A stretch of 42,203 nt of DNA from an uncultured Eubacteriales bacterium (GCA_900314975.1 OMXI01000025.1:1-42203), one strand, 5' to 3'. Numbered from the stretch's first letter, positions 7,981 to 16,350 are shown. Numbers and translations are program-made. The notes: generated by a model not told the origin, from the sequence alone.

Positions 7981-8898
7981 ATGTACTACAGTATAAAAAA
8001 TACGCTTGAAATAATCTCTGCACCTGATATCAGAGAAAAAAACGAAAAATATGTTGCTGTGCTGACCTCTGCGCAATGGCTGGAGAACAGGGATAAGTTC
8101 GATATGGGAATAGAAATGGACATTGGCCTTTCCTGCGTTAACTCCACCAAAGCGGAGGTGAACTACGATTCGCTGACAGGCACATTTTCGCTGCCTGACA
8201 GAGAGAATATATCAAGTCCGAATATAAATTTTGCGTTTGCTCTTGACGAAAAGGGAATAGTTTTCATAGACGACAACGGATTTGTTGACAAAGCCATAAG
8301 CCGTATAATCAGCACAAAACGATGGGCTGTCCCAAGCCTTGAACGGTTTATTTACGACTTTCTCGAACAGATAGTTACTCGCGACCAGGTGCTGCTGGAG
8401 GGCTTTGACAAAGAGCTTGACACCATAGAATCGGATATTCTCGGTCCCAGCGAGAATGACCCCTCGCAGAGAGTCAGCCATATCAGAAGCGATCTGCGTG
8501 ACCTTCGAGTGCATTACGAACAGCTTCTTGACCTCGCTCAAGAGCTTGAGGAGAACGAGAATAATTTCTTCACAAAGGAGAACACAAGATACTTTCACCT
8601 GTTCTCGCAGCGTGTCTCGCGTCTTCACGATATAACTACATCTCTGCGCGATTATTCTATCCAGATACGCGACCTTTATCAATCACAGCTTGATAAGAAG
8701 CAAAACCGCATAATGACGCTGCTGACGGTCATAACCTCGATATTTATGCCGCTGACACTTATCGTCGGCTGGTACGGCATGAACTTCAAGTATATGCCCG
8801 AGCTTGAAAAAAAGGCGGCATACCCGATAGTGATAATTGTAAGCATAGTCATAGTCATATTGAGCCTTATTTTCTTCAAAAAGAAAAAGTGGCTGTAA
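7981..8898 (+). CDS. corA: CorA-family magnesium/divalent cation channel
   Basis: Inner-membrane Mg2+ channel of the CorA/MIT family, 305 residues. The soluble N-terminal part is followed by the long coiled helix (about 140-240: FLEQIVTRDQVLLEGFDKEL and onward). Two C-terminal membrane helices carry the diagnostic YGMNF motif (Gly266-Met267-Asn268) between them. A basic KKKKWL tail closes the protein. The start is ATG 7981 after GGGAG; the longer reading from 7951 overlaps the -10 box. It is transcribed away from the EAL gene. The radical SAM gene follows after 23 bases and may be co-transcribed. Mg2+, Co2+ or Zn2+ cannot be told apart from sequence alone. Confidence 0.92.
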   Translation: MYYSIKNTLEIISAPDIREKNEKYVAVLTSAQWLENRDKFDMGIEMDIGLSCVNSTKAEVNYDSLTGTFSLPDRENISSPNINFAFALDEKGIVFIDDNGFVDKAISRIISTKRWAVPSLERFIYDFLEQIVTRDQVLLEGFDKELDTIESDILGPSENDPSQRVSHIRSDLRDLRVHYEQLLDLAQELEENENNFFTKENTRYFHLFSQRVSRLHDITTSLRDYSIQIRDLYQSQLDKKQNRIMTLLTVITSIFMPLTLIVGWYGMNFKYMPELEKKAAYPIVIIVSIVIVILSLIFFKKKKWL

Positions 8899-8921
8899 CA
8901 CGCGGCAAAGAGGTTTGACAA

Positions 8922-9785
8922 ATGCACTATGTAAATGCAAAATCGCTGCTGACACGCTGGAACGGAATGAACATCTACCGTGGCTGTACGCACGGCTGCA
9001 TCTACTGTGACAGCAGGAGCAGGTGCTACCATATCGAGCATCAGTTTGAGGATATCGAGGTCAAACTCAATGCGCCGCAGCTGCTCGAAGATATACTTAA
9101 ACGCAAGCGCAAAAGGATAATGATAGGCACAGGTTCTATGAGCGACCCATACCAGCCCTGCGAGGAAAAGCTGATGCTCACAAGAAAGTGCCTTGAGCTG
9201 ATAGACAGATACGAATTCGGTGCGACAGTCATCACAAAGTCCGACCGCGTGCTGCGTGACATTGACCTTTTTGAAAGCATAAATAAAAAGGGCAAAAGCG
9301 TTTTGCAAATGACGCTGACTATTGCAGACGATAAACTCAGCAGTATTATTGAGCCGAATGTCTGCCCGACAAGCAGACGGTATGAGGTGCTCAAAGAGTT
9401 TCAAAAACGCGGTATCCCCACGGTCGTGTGGCTGACACCGCTGCTGCCGTTTCTCACAGACACCGATGAGAATTTCCACAGCCTTATGCAGTATTGCCTT
9501 GATGCAGGCGTGAAAGGCATCGTGTGCTTTAATATCGGTATGACCTTGCGCGAGGGTAACAGGGAGTATTATTATCAGGCGCTGGATAAGCATTTCCCCA
9601 GATTGAGCAGGCAGTATATGATGAAATATGGCAATGCATATGATGTTCAAAGCGACAACAGCAAGCGCCTTATGCGCGAATTTCACGAGACCTGCGAAAA
9701 GTACGGCATTATCCACGACCCCGACGAATGCTTTGCGTTTACGTCGCAGTTCCCCGAAAAATATGAGCAGATGAGCTTGTTCTGA
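8922..9785 (+). CDS. SplB-like radical SAM protein
   Basis: Radical S-adenosylmethionine enzyme of 287 residues in the 'DNA repair photolyase'/SplB-like group. The cluster motif CTHGCIYC gives Cys22, Cys26 and Cys29 as the [4Fe-4S] ligands. The following GTGSMSDPYQPCEEKLMLTR segment (about 70-90), with the later ITKSDRVLRDIDL, is characteristic of this group. True spore photoproduct lyases are longer and have an extra conserved Cys, so DNA-lesion repair is not established here. The gene sits 23 bases after corA with no terminator between and is followed by a strong hairpin at 9821. Confidence 0.85.
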   Translation: MHYVNAKSLLTRWNGMNIYRGCTHGCIYCDSRSRCYHIEHQFEDIEVKLNAPQLLEDILKRKRKRIMIGTGSMSDPYQPCEEKLMLTRKCLELIDRYEFGATVITKSDRVLRDIDLFESINKKGKSVLQMTLTIADDKLSSIIEPNVCPTSRRYEVLKEFQKRGIPTVVWLTPLLPFLTDTDENFHSLMQYCLDAGVKGIVCFNIGMTLREGNREYYYQALDKHFPRLSRQYMMKYGNAYDVQSDNSKRLMREFHETCEKYGIIHDPDECFAFTSQFPEKYEQMSLF

Positions 9786-9820
9786 TATTACAAAAAAGAC
9801 TAAAAACGGATAAATACCAA

Positions 9821-9863
9821 ACAGGAGACTGAAGCAAAAACAGCTTCGGTCTCCTGTCATTTT
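9821..9863. terminator. terminator between convergent genes
   Basis: 15-bp stem (9821-9835 with 9843-9857, one G-T pair) and a 7-base loop. On the plus strand it is followed by CATTTTATC. It serves the radical SAM gene and perhaps the convergent tetR. Confidence 0.75.
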
Positions 9864-9881
9864 ATCACCCAAAAATAAAGT

Positions 9882-10478
9882 TCAAGCCTGCGCTTTTTCT
9901 TGATAAGCTGCCTTCATCTTTTGCGCAAATACGCCCATCCTTATTATGAATTCGGTCAGCTCGGCAGTTATCTTTTTCGGGTCGTCTTTCATTCCCGTGT
10001 GCACCCAGCGGCAGATAACGTTCCACACACTGCCTATGTTCATCGGTATCAGATAGCTTGGGTCAAGTTCCCCGAACAGCTCCTGCGGAACAAGCCCCAG
10101 CGCTTTAAGCTCCTCGTGCTTTTCGGGCAGCGCATCGTTGAGCTTTTGCTGTATACGGTACATCATATTGTTTTTGTCAAACAAAAGCAGCAATTGCCTG
10201 CGCTGAATGCAGAACTCAAATATCATCTCTATGGGCAAAGTATCCTTTAACATAATAAGGTGGTTCTTGTACTCGTTTACAAGACTGTCGAATATCGCCT
10301 CAAGCACATCTTCCTTTGAATCAAAGTTGCGGTAAAACGTCTTTCTCACGAGCTTTGCCTCAAGCGCTATCTGCTTGACGGTTATCTCTTCATAGGGGTG
10401 TTTCTCCATAAGCCGCAACAGAGCCTGGCATATCTCCGCCTTTGACCTTACTGCCGAAGGGTTCTTTGAATCGTTCAT
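9882..10478 (-). CDS. TetR/AcrR-family repressor
   Basis: DNA-binding repressor of 198 residues. The N-terminal helix-turn-helix is clear: ITVKQIALEAKLVRKTFYRNFDSKEDVLEAI (about residues 31-61). The C-terminal ligand domain (YKNHLIML onward, with a C-terminal TELTEFIIRMGVFAQKMK) resembles the AcrR-like TetR_C group. The start is ATG 10478 after GGGAGGAAAG; a 12-residue upstream extension lacks a ribosome site. It is divergent from the ABC transporter, with overlapping promoters and an inverted repeat in between. By context it should repress both itself and the transporter and be relieved by the transported or a related compound. Confidence 0.88.
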   Translation of the reverse strand: MNDSKNPSAVRSKAEICQALLRLMEKHPYEEITVKQIALEAKLVRKTFYRNFDSKEDVLEAIFDSLVNEYKNHLIMLKDTLPIEMIFEFCIQRRQLLLLFDKNNMMYRIQQKLNDALPEKHEELKALGLVPQELFGELDPSYLIPMNIGSVWNVICRWVHTGMKDDPKKITAELTEFIIRMGVFAQKMKAAYQEKAQA

Positions 10479-10501
10479 AAAGCTTTCCTCCCAAAAGTGA
10501 C

Positions 10502-10522
10502 ACACGAAATACAAAATCGTGT
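10502..10522. promoter_or_regulatory. candidate TetR operator
   Basis: Inverted repeat ACACGA, 9 bases, TCGTGT, just upstream of the tetR ribosome site and close to the divergent promoters. A second smaller repeat ACACA-AG-TGTGT lies at 10582-10593, on the transporter side. Confidence 0.5.
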
Positions 10523-10539
10523 ATCTTTCGCGTTTTGTG

Positions 10540-10568
10540 TTGACATTCTCACAAACCTATTATATCAT
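10540..10568 (+). promoter_or_regulatory. promoter of the ABC transporter operon, overlapping the tetR promoter
   Basis: Plus strand: -35 TTGACA (10540-10545), 17-base spacer, -10 TATCAT (10563-10568). On the minus strand a TATAAT for tetR occupies 10559-10564, so the two -10 boxes overlap and a single bound repressor could block both directions. Confidence 0.7.
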
Positions 10569-10628
10569 ATCATCAGAAGTTACACAAGTGTGTCGCTTGA
10601 ATTTATAGAAAAAAGAGAGGAGACAGTT

Positions 10629-11321
10629 ATGGTAAGCATCAGAAACATCGTAAAAAAGTATAAGTCGGGCAGCGAGGAGATAGCAGCGCTCGGAGGTATC
10701 AGTGCAGAGATAAGAACAGGGGAGTTCACTGTGATACTCGGTCCGTCAGGTTCGGGTAAAAGCACAATGCTGAATATGCTCGGCGGAATGGACCGTCCGA
10801 CAAGCGGACAGATACTTGTTGGCGGCGAGGACATCTCCGAACTTTCGGAGAAAAAGCTGACCGACTACCGCAGAAAGAACGTCGGCTTTGTGTTCCAGTT
10901 CTATAACCTCGTTGAAAACCTCACAGCCTACGAAAATGTCGGTATCGCAGCCGACCTCAACGGCAACGCAGGCAATGCAGCAGATGCCCTTAAAGATGTA
11001 GGACTTGAAAAGAGAATGAAGAGCTTTCCGAATCAGCTTTCTGGCGGCGAGATGCAAAGGGTTGCAATAGCCAGAGCCGTTGCGAAATCTCCCAAGCTGC
11101 TGCTTTGCGACGAACCGACAGGTGCGCTCGACGTTGCAACGGGCGAGAAGATATTTGCGCTTTTGAAAAAATATTCAAGAAACAAGGACACCGCCGTGGT
11201 AGTCGTAACGCACAACCCCGAGGTCGCAAAAATAGCCGACCACGTTATCCGCCTGCGTGACGGAATGATAGTAGCAGATGAAACTGTAAATCAGCAGTCC
11301 ATAGAACAACAAGCGGTATGA
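10629..11321 (+). CDS. ABC transporter ATP-binding protein (MacB/LolD type)
   Basis: ATPase subunit of 230 residues. Walker A GPSGSGKST lies at residues 38-46, the Q-loop in FVFQFYNL near 90, signature LSGGEMQR at 137-144, Walker B LLLCDEPTGALD around 157-168, and the switch His in VVVTHNPE. Sequence and size match the LolD/MacB/FtsE-like group that partners FtsX-type permeases. I chose ATG 10629 after AGAGAGGAG, which lies downstream of the promoter; a longer frame from 10497 crosses that promoter. The permease follows 24 bases later. This family usually exports peptides, antibiotics or lipoproteins, or senses bacitracin-like peptides. The TetR neighbour favours a drug or stress efflux role. 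Confidence 0.93.
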   Translation: MVSIRNIVKKYKSGSEEIAALGGISAEIRTGEFTVILGPSGSGKSTMLNMLGGMDRPTSGQILVGGEDISELSEKKLTDYRRKNVGFVFQFYNLVENLTAYENVGIAADLNGNAGNAADALKDVGLEKRMKSFPNQLSGGEMQRVAIARAVAKSPKLLLCDEPTGALDVATGEKIFALLKKYSRNKDTAVVVVTHNPEVAKIADHVIRLRDGMIVADETVNQQSIEQQAV

Positions 11322-11345
11322 TATAACAAAAGCGAGGGACAACAC

Positions 11346-13631
11346 ATGAATTTTCTGTTCAAAAAAATGATAAGAAGCGTGCGGCAGTTCAAGCTGCAAT
11401 TTGCCTGCGTGCTGCTGCTTGCTATGCTTTCGGTCATAATCTACAGCGGGCTTGAGGGCATATGGCGGGGCATCGAATACGGGTTTGACTCGTTCGCACA
11501 GGAAACAAACCTTGCAAACGAGTGGGTGTTCGCATCATATTTCACCGATGACGATATCGCTCGAATTGAGAGAATGAACGGCGTGCAGGAGGTGTCAAAG
11601 CGTGTGCGCATAACCGCATCATCTTGTGCAGATGACGGAAACGATACCTACATCAGTCTTGATACTGTCGGCAGCGAAAACATATCCGCTATGAAGCTCA
11701 TCAGTGGCGACAAATACGACAAGTCGCTTGAAAACAGCATATGGCTCGACCCCGACTACGCCAAAGAAAACGGCATCACCGCAGGACAGACGATAGATAT
11801 CTCCTTTGGCGGAATAACCGTCCACCCCACAGTCGCAGGGCTTGCAATGTCAGCCGAGAGAGCGCATTATGTCGGCACTGCCGATTATTATATCCCCGAC
11901 CATAAGCAGTACGGCTACGGCTTTATGAGCGATGACCTGCGTGAAAAACTCGGCATCAGGATAAACTGCAATCTGCTTGAAATAAAAAGCAGCGGCAGCG
12001 AGGTCAAGCACCGCATCAACGAGCTGCTCGGCGAAAGATTTATAGCTTACTATGACACAGATACGCTCTTTGACGTGGCGTTTGTAAGCGGTCAGGCGGA
12101 TAATCTCAAAAGGGTGTCTCTGCTTTTCTCAGCGCTGTTCATTCTGCTTTCCGTGCTGTCAATGCGAACAACGATAAAGCGCCTGATAGATGCGCAGGGC
12201 AGCGACATAACTACGCTCAAATCGCTTGGCTTTTCAAACAGAATGCTGACGCTCTATTACTCGCTGTATGGGCTGTTCGTGAGCGTTCTTGGCACAGCAC
12301 TCGGATTTGCGTTTTCGTTCCCGTTTTCCGCTGCGATACGCAAATCGCAGATGGCGCTTATCTCGCTGCCCGAATGGAAAACAAAGCACACCGCAGGCTC
12401 GCTTGCCGTTATACTGCTGATAATAGCGCTGTCGCTGCTGACCTCCGTTCTCGCCGCAAGAAAAGCCCTTAAAGGTCTGCCCGCCGAGTCCTCAAACGGC
12501 AAGGTCACACACGCAAAGACTACGCTTGTTGAAAGAGTGGGGCATATCTGGAACAAAACAGACTTTGGAATGAAATGGACCTTCAGAGACGCCAGCGCGC
12601 ACAAATCGCGTATCCTGCTGGGTATAATCAGCGTCTGCGGCAGCTTTATGCTGCTTATGGTCGGCTCTGGCACGCCTGATTCTATCAAAAATCTGACTGC
12701 AAAGAGTTATTCGGAGGAGTTTGTTTACTCCTACAAGCTGACGCTCGATCAGTCAAATACCCCCGAGCAGACAGCCTCGCTCGCCGAGCAGCTTAACGGT
12801 CAGCTTATCCAGACCGTTCAGAGCAGGCTCACCTTTGACGGCGGCGAAACCTGTTTCAAGCCTGTTACCGTTTTTTCAAGCGGAGACTATATCGGTCTGA
12901 AAACGACAGACGAACAAAAGCTTGACAAAGACGCTGTATACATCACGCAGGGCATGGCGGATTCGCTGGGCTTGGATAAAGGCGACAGCATAGAACTGTT
13001 CCCGTCCTTTTCAAGCCAAAGCTTTGAATTTACAATAGACGGCATAATACCGTCGGGTATGCCGCAGTCGCTTTATATAGGCTCGCAGCGCTGGACAAAT
13101 GCAGGTGCAGATTTTCGCCCGTCGCATCTTTTGTGCGGCGACATAAGCGACCCAAGCAGCCTCGACGACACACGCATATCACAGGTGATGACCTCACAGC
13201 AGCAGCGCAGCAACCTCACGCAATTCCAGAAGAAAATCACGGGCGTGTTCACACTGATGAAGGTCGTAGCGTTTGCGCTTGTAGTCATCGTGCTGTATAA
13301 TCTCAGTATCCTCAGTTTCCTTGAAAGAACAAAGCAGTACAATACCTTCCGTGTTCTCGGTTTCCATTTCAGCGAGATACGCAGACTCGCATCGTTTGAG
13401 AATATCATCATTCTCGTTATGGGCACGCTGCTTGGCATACCATTAGGCTCTCAATTCCTTGAGCTTTACTGCGCTACCTTTTCAAATGACACATTGAAAA
13501 TCTACTCGGCGCTGAAACATTCCAGCCTTGCGATCGTGTGCTGTACGGTCTTTGTCTGCACAGCGATAACGACCGTCCTGCTCTCGCGCAGGATAAAAAA
13601 GATAGATATGGTTCAGGCACTCAAAGAGTAA
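11346..13631 (+). CDS. FtsX-like ABC transporter permease
   Basis: Integral membrane subunit of 761 residues. An N-terminal membrane helix (about 16-38) is followed by a large extracytoplasmic domain (about 40-255), three membrane helices around 258-385 (FtsX domain), another helix near 425-445, a second extracytoplasmic domain (about 455-640) and a C-terminal FtsX trio (about 650-750, including LGFHFSEIRRLASFENIIILVMGTLLG). This 1+3+1+3 layout with two soluble domains is that of large MacB_PCD/FtsX permeases. It is translated from ATG after GAGGG, directly behind its ATPase. It probably works with that ATPase as a mechanotransmission-type exporter; the substrate is unknown. Confidence 0.88.
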   Translation: MNFLFKKMIRSVRQFKLQFACVLLLAMLSVIIYSGLEGIWRGIEYGFDSFAQETNLANEWVFASYFTDDDIARIERMNGVQEVSKRVRITASSCADDGNDTYISLDTVGSENISAMKLISGDKYDKSLENSIWLDPDYAKENGITAGQTIDISFGGITVHPTVAGLAMSAERAHYVGTADYYIPDHKQYGYGFMSDDLREKLGIRINCNLLEIKSSGSEVKHRINELLGERFIAYYDTDTLFDVAFVSGQADNLKRVSLLFSALFILLSVLSMRTTIKRLIDAQGSDITTLKSLGFSNRMLTLYYSLYGLFVSVLGTALGFAFSFPFSAAIRKSQMALISLPEWKTKHTAGSLAVILLIIALSLLTSVLAARKALKGLPAESSNGKVTHAKTTLVERVGHIWNKTDFGMKWTFRDASAHKSRILLGIISVCGSFMLLMVGSGTPDSIKNLTAKSYSEEFVYSYKLTLDQSNTPEQTASLAEQLNGQLIQTVQSRLTFDGGETCFKPVTVFSSGDYIGLKTTDEQKLDKDAVYITQGMADSLGLDKGDSIELFPSFSSQSFEFTIDGIIPSGMPQSLYIGSQRWTNAGADFRPSHLLCGDISDPSSLDDTRISQVMTSQQQRSNLTQFQKKITGVFTLMKVVAFALVVIVLYNLSILSFLERTKQYNTFRVLGFHFSEIRRLASFENIIILVMGTLLGIPLGSQFLELYCATFSNDTLKIYSALKHSSLAIVCCTVFVCTAITTVLLSRRIKKIDMVQALKE

Positions 13632-13702
13632 AAAATGTCCCCTGTATTCTGAATAATATTTTAGCGGGAAGCCTTTTTTGTTTGCGTACAGCTGTACCGC
13701 GC

Positions 13703-13750
13703 AAAAAAAACCGCACTCTGCATTACCTGCAAGGTGCGGTTTGTACGTTT
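13703..13750. terminator. bidirectional terminator
   Basis: Nine-base stem AAACCGCAC (13708-13716) with GTGCGGTTT (13734-13742). An A-tract precedes it and T-rich DNA follows, so it can end both the permease (+) and the convergent FMN reductase operon (-). A perfect GTACAGCTGTAC palindrome lies just before it at 13686-13697. Confidence 0.7.
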
Positions 13751-13772
13751 TAAGACAAACTGATGTTTGCAT

Positions 13773-14390
13773 TTATCTGATAAAATGTGTGCCCTGCCAT
13801 GTCTCTTTTTCGGGGAGTCCGTACTTTTCCCTGCCCAGCGCAATAGATTTCATCAGAAAACTCATATTTTTTGCAAGAGTTCTCATAGTCTGCAAGCCTT
13901 CGGCATCGCTGTTTGCTTCACCCGGTTCGCGCCCGTGAACGCTGTTCCAGTACTGGCTTGAAGCAATGGGCATATTGCTTATCGTAAAATACTTGTTCAG
14001 TTCATCAAATGTTGCCGAGCAGCCGCCGCGCCTTGCAACTACAACGCTTGCGCCGACCTTCATCGTCTTGTCAAAGCCTGTGCTGAAAAACAGACGGTCA
14101 AGACAGGCAATCAGCGTTGCATTTGCCGAAGCATAGTAAACGGGCGAAGCTGCAATAAGACCGTCAGATTGTTCAAATTTCTCTGCAAGCTCGTTGACCG
14201 TATCGTTGAACACGCACCTGCCAAGCTCTGCACACTTTCGGCAGGCGATACAGCCGCGTATATCCTTGTTTCCGATGTGGCAGACCTCTGTTTCAACGCC
14301 CTGCGCTTCAAAGGTCTTAACAAGCTCGCTGATAGCGATTGCAGTATTTCCGTTTGTATGGGGACTGCCGTTTAAAATCAGCACTTTCAT
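13773..14390 (-). CDS. NADPH-dependent FMN reductase / flavodoxin-like oxidoreductase
   Basis: Flavodoxin-fold reductase of 205 residues. The FMN phosphate loop LNGSPHTNGNT is at residues 6-16. GCIACRKCAELGRCVF (about 46-61) has four cysteines, typical of the iron-sulfur flavoprotein-like NADPH:FMN reductases of anaerobes. SPVYYASANATLIACLDR (about 81-98) is the flavin-contacting segment. It probably passes electrons from NAD(P)H to quinones, nitro-compounds or an iron-sulfur acceptor. It follows AGGAGG and is the last gene of an operon with the cyclophilin-like lipoprotein, divergent from the LysR regulator. Confidence 0.88.
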   Translation of the reverse strand: MKVLILNGSPHTNGNTAIAISELVKTFEAQGVETEVCHIGNKDIRGCIACRKCAELGRCVFNDTVNELAEKFEQSDGLIAASPVYYASANATLIACLDRLFFSTGFDKTMKVGASVVVARRGGCSATFDELNKYFTISNMPIASSQYWNSVHGREPGEANSDAEGLQTMRTLAKNMSFLMKSIALGREKYGLPEKETWQGTHFIR

Positions 14391-14423
14391 ATGGTTTCCT
14401 CCTAATAATATTTATTCGCCTTT

Positions 14424-14981
14424 TTATTTCAGCGATAGCGTGACGGTCACATCGCCGTCACCGAACGTATTTTTCAGTTCGTCCTGTGAGATGTTTTCGA
14501 TTCTGCCGAGCCTTGTATAGCTCCACGAATTTGAGCCGTAAAAAATCGTTATCTGGTTTCCCTGATACAGCATAATATCGCACGGCTTTGTCTTTATTTT
14601 TTCATCATCCTTCGTAAGCGACCAGGGAAGCCTGCCGACCTTCTCAAAGCTGCCGTATTCGTCAAGCGAAACAGTAATTGGTGCGTCTTTAAGCCTCTGC
14701 GCAAGCTCTGCCGCCGCTGCCGTATCTGCAAGCGTTGCCGTGAGCTGCTTTCCGTTCACTTCGATATACAGCTTCATTTCGCTCACCTCTTTGCTGTCCG
14801 CAGATGACTGGTTTTGCGTTTGTGTCACTATGCTGCTGTCATCATTGCTTTGTGCGGTCTGCACAACAGAACTTGCAGCTGATGATGTGCCGCTCACCTG
14901 CGTGCTGCTTTCCGAGCTGCCGCAGGCTGTCAGACATATGCCCGTTATCGCCGCCGTGAACAGTATAGTAAGTCTTTTCAT
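14424..14981 (-). CDS. lipoprotein with cyclophilin-like fold domain
   Basis: Lipid-anchored protein of 185 residues. The signal peptide ends in a lipobox (CLTAC, about residue 20), then comes a Ser/Thr/Gln-rich linker to about 65. The C-terminal half (about 68-185: MKLYIEVNGKQLTATL, RLKDAPITVSLDEYGSFEKVG, GNQITIFYGSNSWSYTRLG) matches the bacterial cyclophilin-like domain often encoded beside flavin reductases. Peptidyl-prolyl isomerase activity is not proven for that family. Its ATG overlaps the stop of the upstream small gene (ATGA), so the two are translationally coupled. The FMN reductase follows 33 bases on. Confidence 0.82.
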   Translation of the reverse strand: MKRLTILFTAAITGICLTACGSSESSTQVSGTSSAASSVVQTAQSNDDSSIVTQTQNQSSADSKEVSEMKLYIEVNGKQLTATLADTAAAAELAQRLKDAPITVSLDEYGSFEKVGRLPWSLTKDDEKIKTKPCDIMLYQGNQITIFYGSNSWSYTRLGRIENISQDELKNTFGDGDVTVTLSLK

Positions 14982-15190
14982 TCCAAGTTCTCCTGTTTCA
15001 TTTTATACACCAGATAGTCAAGACAACTTATGTTGTCCTCTTTTTCGTGAACCTCCTGCAAAAGCTCTTTTCTGTGCTTTGCAAGCATTTTTTCGCACTG
15101 TTTTTTGTCGCATATGCAGCAGTCAAACCGCTTTATGAATTCCTCGTCGCAGCCCGCATCAATAAGATTCTGCCTGATGTTTTCTTCCAC
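14978..15190 (-). CDS. small Cys-rich protein (hypothetical)
   Basis: About 70 residues if it starts at the GTG at 15190, which has GAGG about 8 bases upstream; an ATG at 15232 would give 84 residues but lies at the promoter's -10. The core CDEEFIKRFDCCICDKKQCEKMLAKHRKELL contains six cysteines, which suggests metal or redox chemistry. I do not recognise a named family, though such proteins are common beside clostridial LysR/flavin reductase loci. First gene of the three-gene operon, overlapping the lipoprotein start by 4 bases. Confidence 0.65.
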   Translation of the reverse strand: MEENIRQNLIDAGCDEEFIKRFDCCICDKKQCEKMLAKHRKELLQEVHEKEDNISCLDYLVYKMKQENLE

Positions 15191-15222
15191 TGTGTTCACC
15201 TCTGTCTTGTTTTGTTGCTTAC

Positions 15223-15251
15223 AGTATATCACACATATTGTAAAATTACAA
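15223..15251 (-). promoter_or_regulatory. promoter of the redox operon with candidate LysR operator
   Basis: Minus strand: -35 TTGTAA (15246-15251), 17-base spacer, -10 TATACT (15223-15228). The inverted repeat TTGTAA-AA-TTACAA (15238-15251) covers the -35 and has the T-N11-A shape expected of a LysR-type binding site. Confidence 0.6.
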
Positions 15252-15278
15252 ATACCTATATCAAATATACATCTATGC

Positions 15279-15307
15279 TTGACAGTAATATTAAGCCGTG
15301 GTATACT
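15279..15307 (+). promoter_or_regulatory. promoter of the lysR-like gene
   Basis: -35 TTGACA (15279-15284), 17-base spacer, -10 TATACT (15302-15307). It leaves a short leader before ATG 15329. Confidence 0.8.
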
Positions 15308-15328
15308 TTATACAAAGGGGGCGTTTGT

Positions 15329-16219
15329 ATGGAGATCCGTGTACTGCGATACTTTCTTGCTGTCGCAAGGGAACAGAGCTTTTCTGTCGCTGCCGAGCGG
15401 CTTTATCTCTCGCAGCCGACACTTTCAAGGCAGCTCAAAGAGCTTGAGGATGAACTTGGCAAGCCGCTGTTCATCCGCTCAAATAAGGGTGTTACGCTGA
15501 CCGAGGAGGGCATGATGCTGCGCAAGCGAGCAGAGGAGATAATCGAGCTTGTCGGCAAGACCGAGCAGGAGGTGCGCCAAAGCAGCGAGAACATTTCGGG
15601 AACCGTCTATATAGGTGCTGGCGAGACTCACGCGGTAAAGCTGATAGCCGACACCGCACACAAGCTCAAGACCGACTATCCCGAAATACAGTACAGCTTT
15701 TACAGCGCCGACGGAACGAGTGTGCTTGAAAGGCTCGACAAGGGACTGCTTGATTTCGGGCTGATTTTTCTTCAGCCTGACAGGTCAAAATACGATTCGA
15801 TAGAAATACCTCTGCACGATGTGTGGGGCGTGCTTATGCGCCGTGACGAGCCTCTCGCTCAAAAGCAGACATTGACCTTTGAAGACATCTCGGGGCTTGA
15901 CCTGCTGATACCGCGCCAGCCCAATCACAGCACCATGCTTTCAGATATTATCACCGAAAAAGCACCGCAAGCGCATATCGCCGCAGAGTACAACCTTATC
16001 TACAATGCCTCGGTAATGGTGCGCGAGGGTATGGGTTCTGCGATAACTCTTGACAAACTGATAAACGTCAGCGGAGACAGCGAGCTTTGTTTCAGACCGT
16101 TCGAGCCTTGTATGGAGGCGGTGTGCTATTTCATCTGGAAGCGATACTCCGTTTTCACCAAAGCCGCAAAGGCTTTTCTGGGGCAGTTCAAAAAGGACCT
16201 GCAAAGCTATCGCAATTGA
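15329..16219 (+). CDS. LysR-family transcriptional regulator
   Basis: DNA-binding regulator of 296 residues, the standard LysR length. The N-terminus MEIRVLRYFLAVAREQSFSVAAERLYLSQPTLSRQLKELEDELG holds the helix-turn-helix (about 18-37) and the linker helix follows. Residues about 90-290 form the periplasmic-binding-protein-like effector domain. ATG 15329 follows AAAGGGGG and lies downstream of a good promoter; the longer frame from 15047 runs through the divergent genes and is not used. It faces away from the Cys-rich/lipoprotein/FMN reductase operon and most likely controls it. The ligand is unknown. Confidence 0.9.
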   Translation: MEIRVLRYFLAVAREQSFSVAAERLYLSQPTLSRQLKELEDELGKPLFIRSNKGVTLTEEGMMLRKRAEEIIELVGKTEQEVRQSSENISGTVYIGAGETHAVKLIADTAHKLKTDYPEIQYSFYSADGTSVLERLDKGLLDFGLIFLQPDRSKYDSIEIPLHDVWGVLMRRDEPLAQKQTLTFEDISGLDLLIPRQPNHSTMLSDIITEKAPQAHIAAEYNLIYNASVMVREGMGSAITLDKLINVSGDSELCFRPFEPCMEAVCYFIWKRYSVFTKAAKAFLGQFKKDLQSYRN

Positions 16220-16246
16220 ACCGCAAGGGCGTTTTGCAGTAAGTGC

Positions 16247-16275
16247 TTGACTTGTATTTGAGATTAAAGTATAAT
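16247..16275 (+). promoter_or_regulatory. promoter of the MFS leader and gene
   Basis: -35 TTGACT (16247-16252), 17-base spacer, -10 TATAAT (16270-16275). Transcription should start near 16282, leaving about 158 bases of leader before the MFS start. Confidence 0.8.
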
Positions 16276-16311
16276 GATAACAATAAAAACATTGTGAAGG
16301 AAGGTGCATTT

Positions 16312-16350
16312 ATGCGTCGTACAGAAAGCACAGCTCCATGCAAGGTTTGA
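16312..16350 (+). CDS. 12-residue leader peptide MRRTESTAPCKV
   Basis: A complete short frame from ATG 16312 to TGA 16348-16350, preceded by the strong ribosome site GAAGGAAGG and located soon after the promoter. Its codons for Ala-Pro-Cys overlap the left arm of a hairpin and its stop codon overlaps the left arm of a second, competing pairing. This is the layout of ribosome-dependent attenuators upstream of antibiotic resistance genes. The peptide itself is not one I can match to a named leader. Confidence 0.65.
   Translation: MRRTESTAPCKV

Noticed and set aside
8679-9872. Long minus-strand open frame of about 397 codons opposite corA and the radical SAM gene
   Set aside because: It has no ribosome site, an odd composition rich in His, Cys and Phe, and lies opposite two well-supported genes, so it is a shadow frame.
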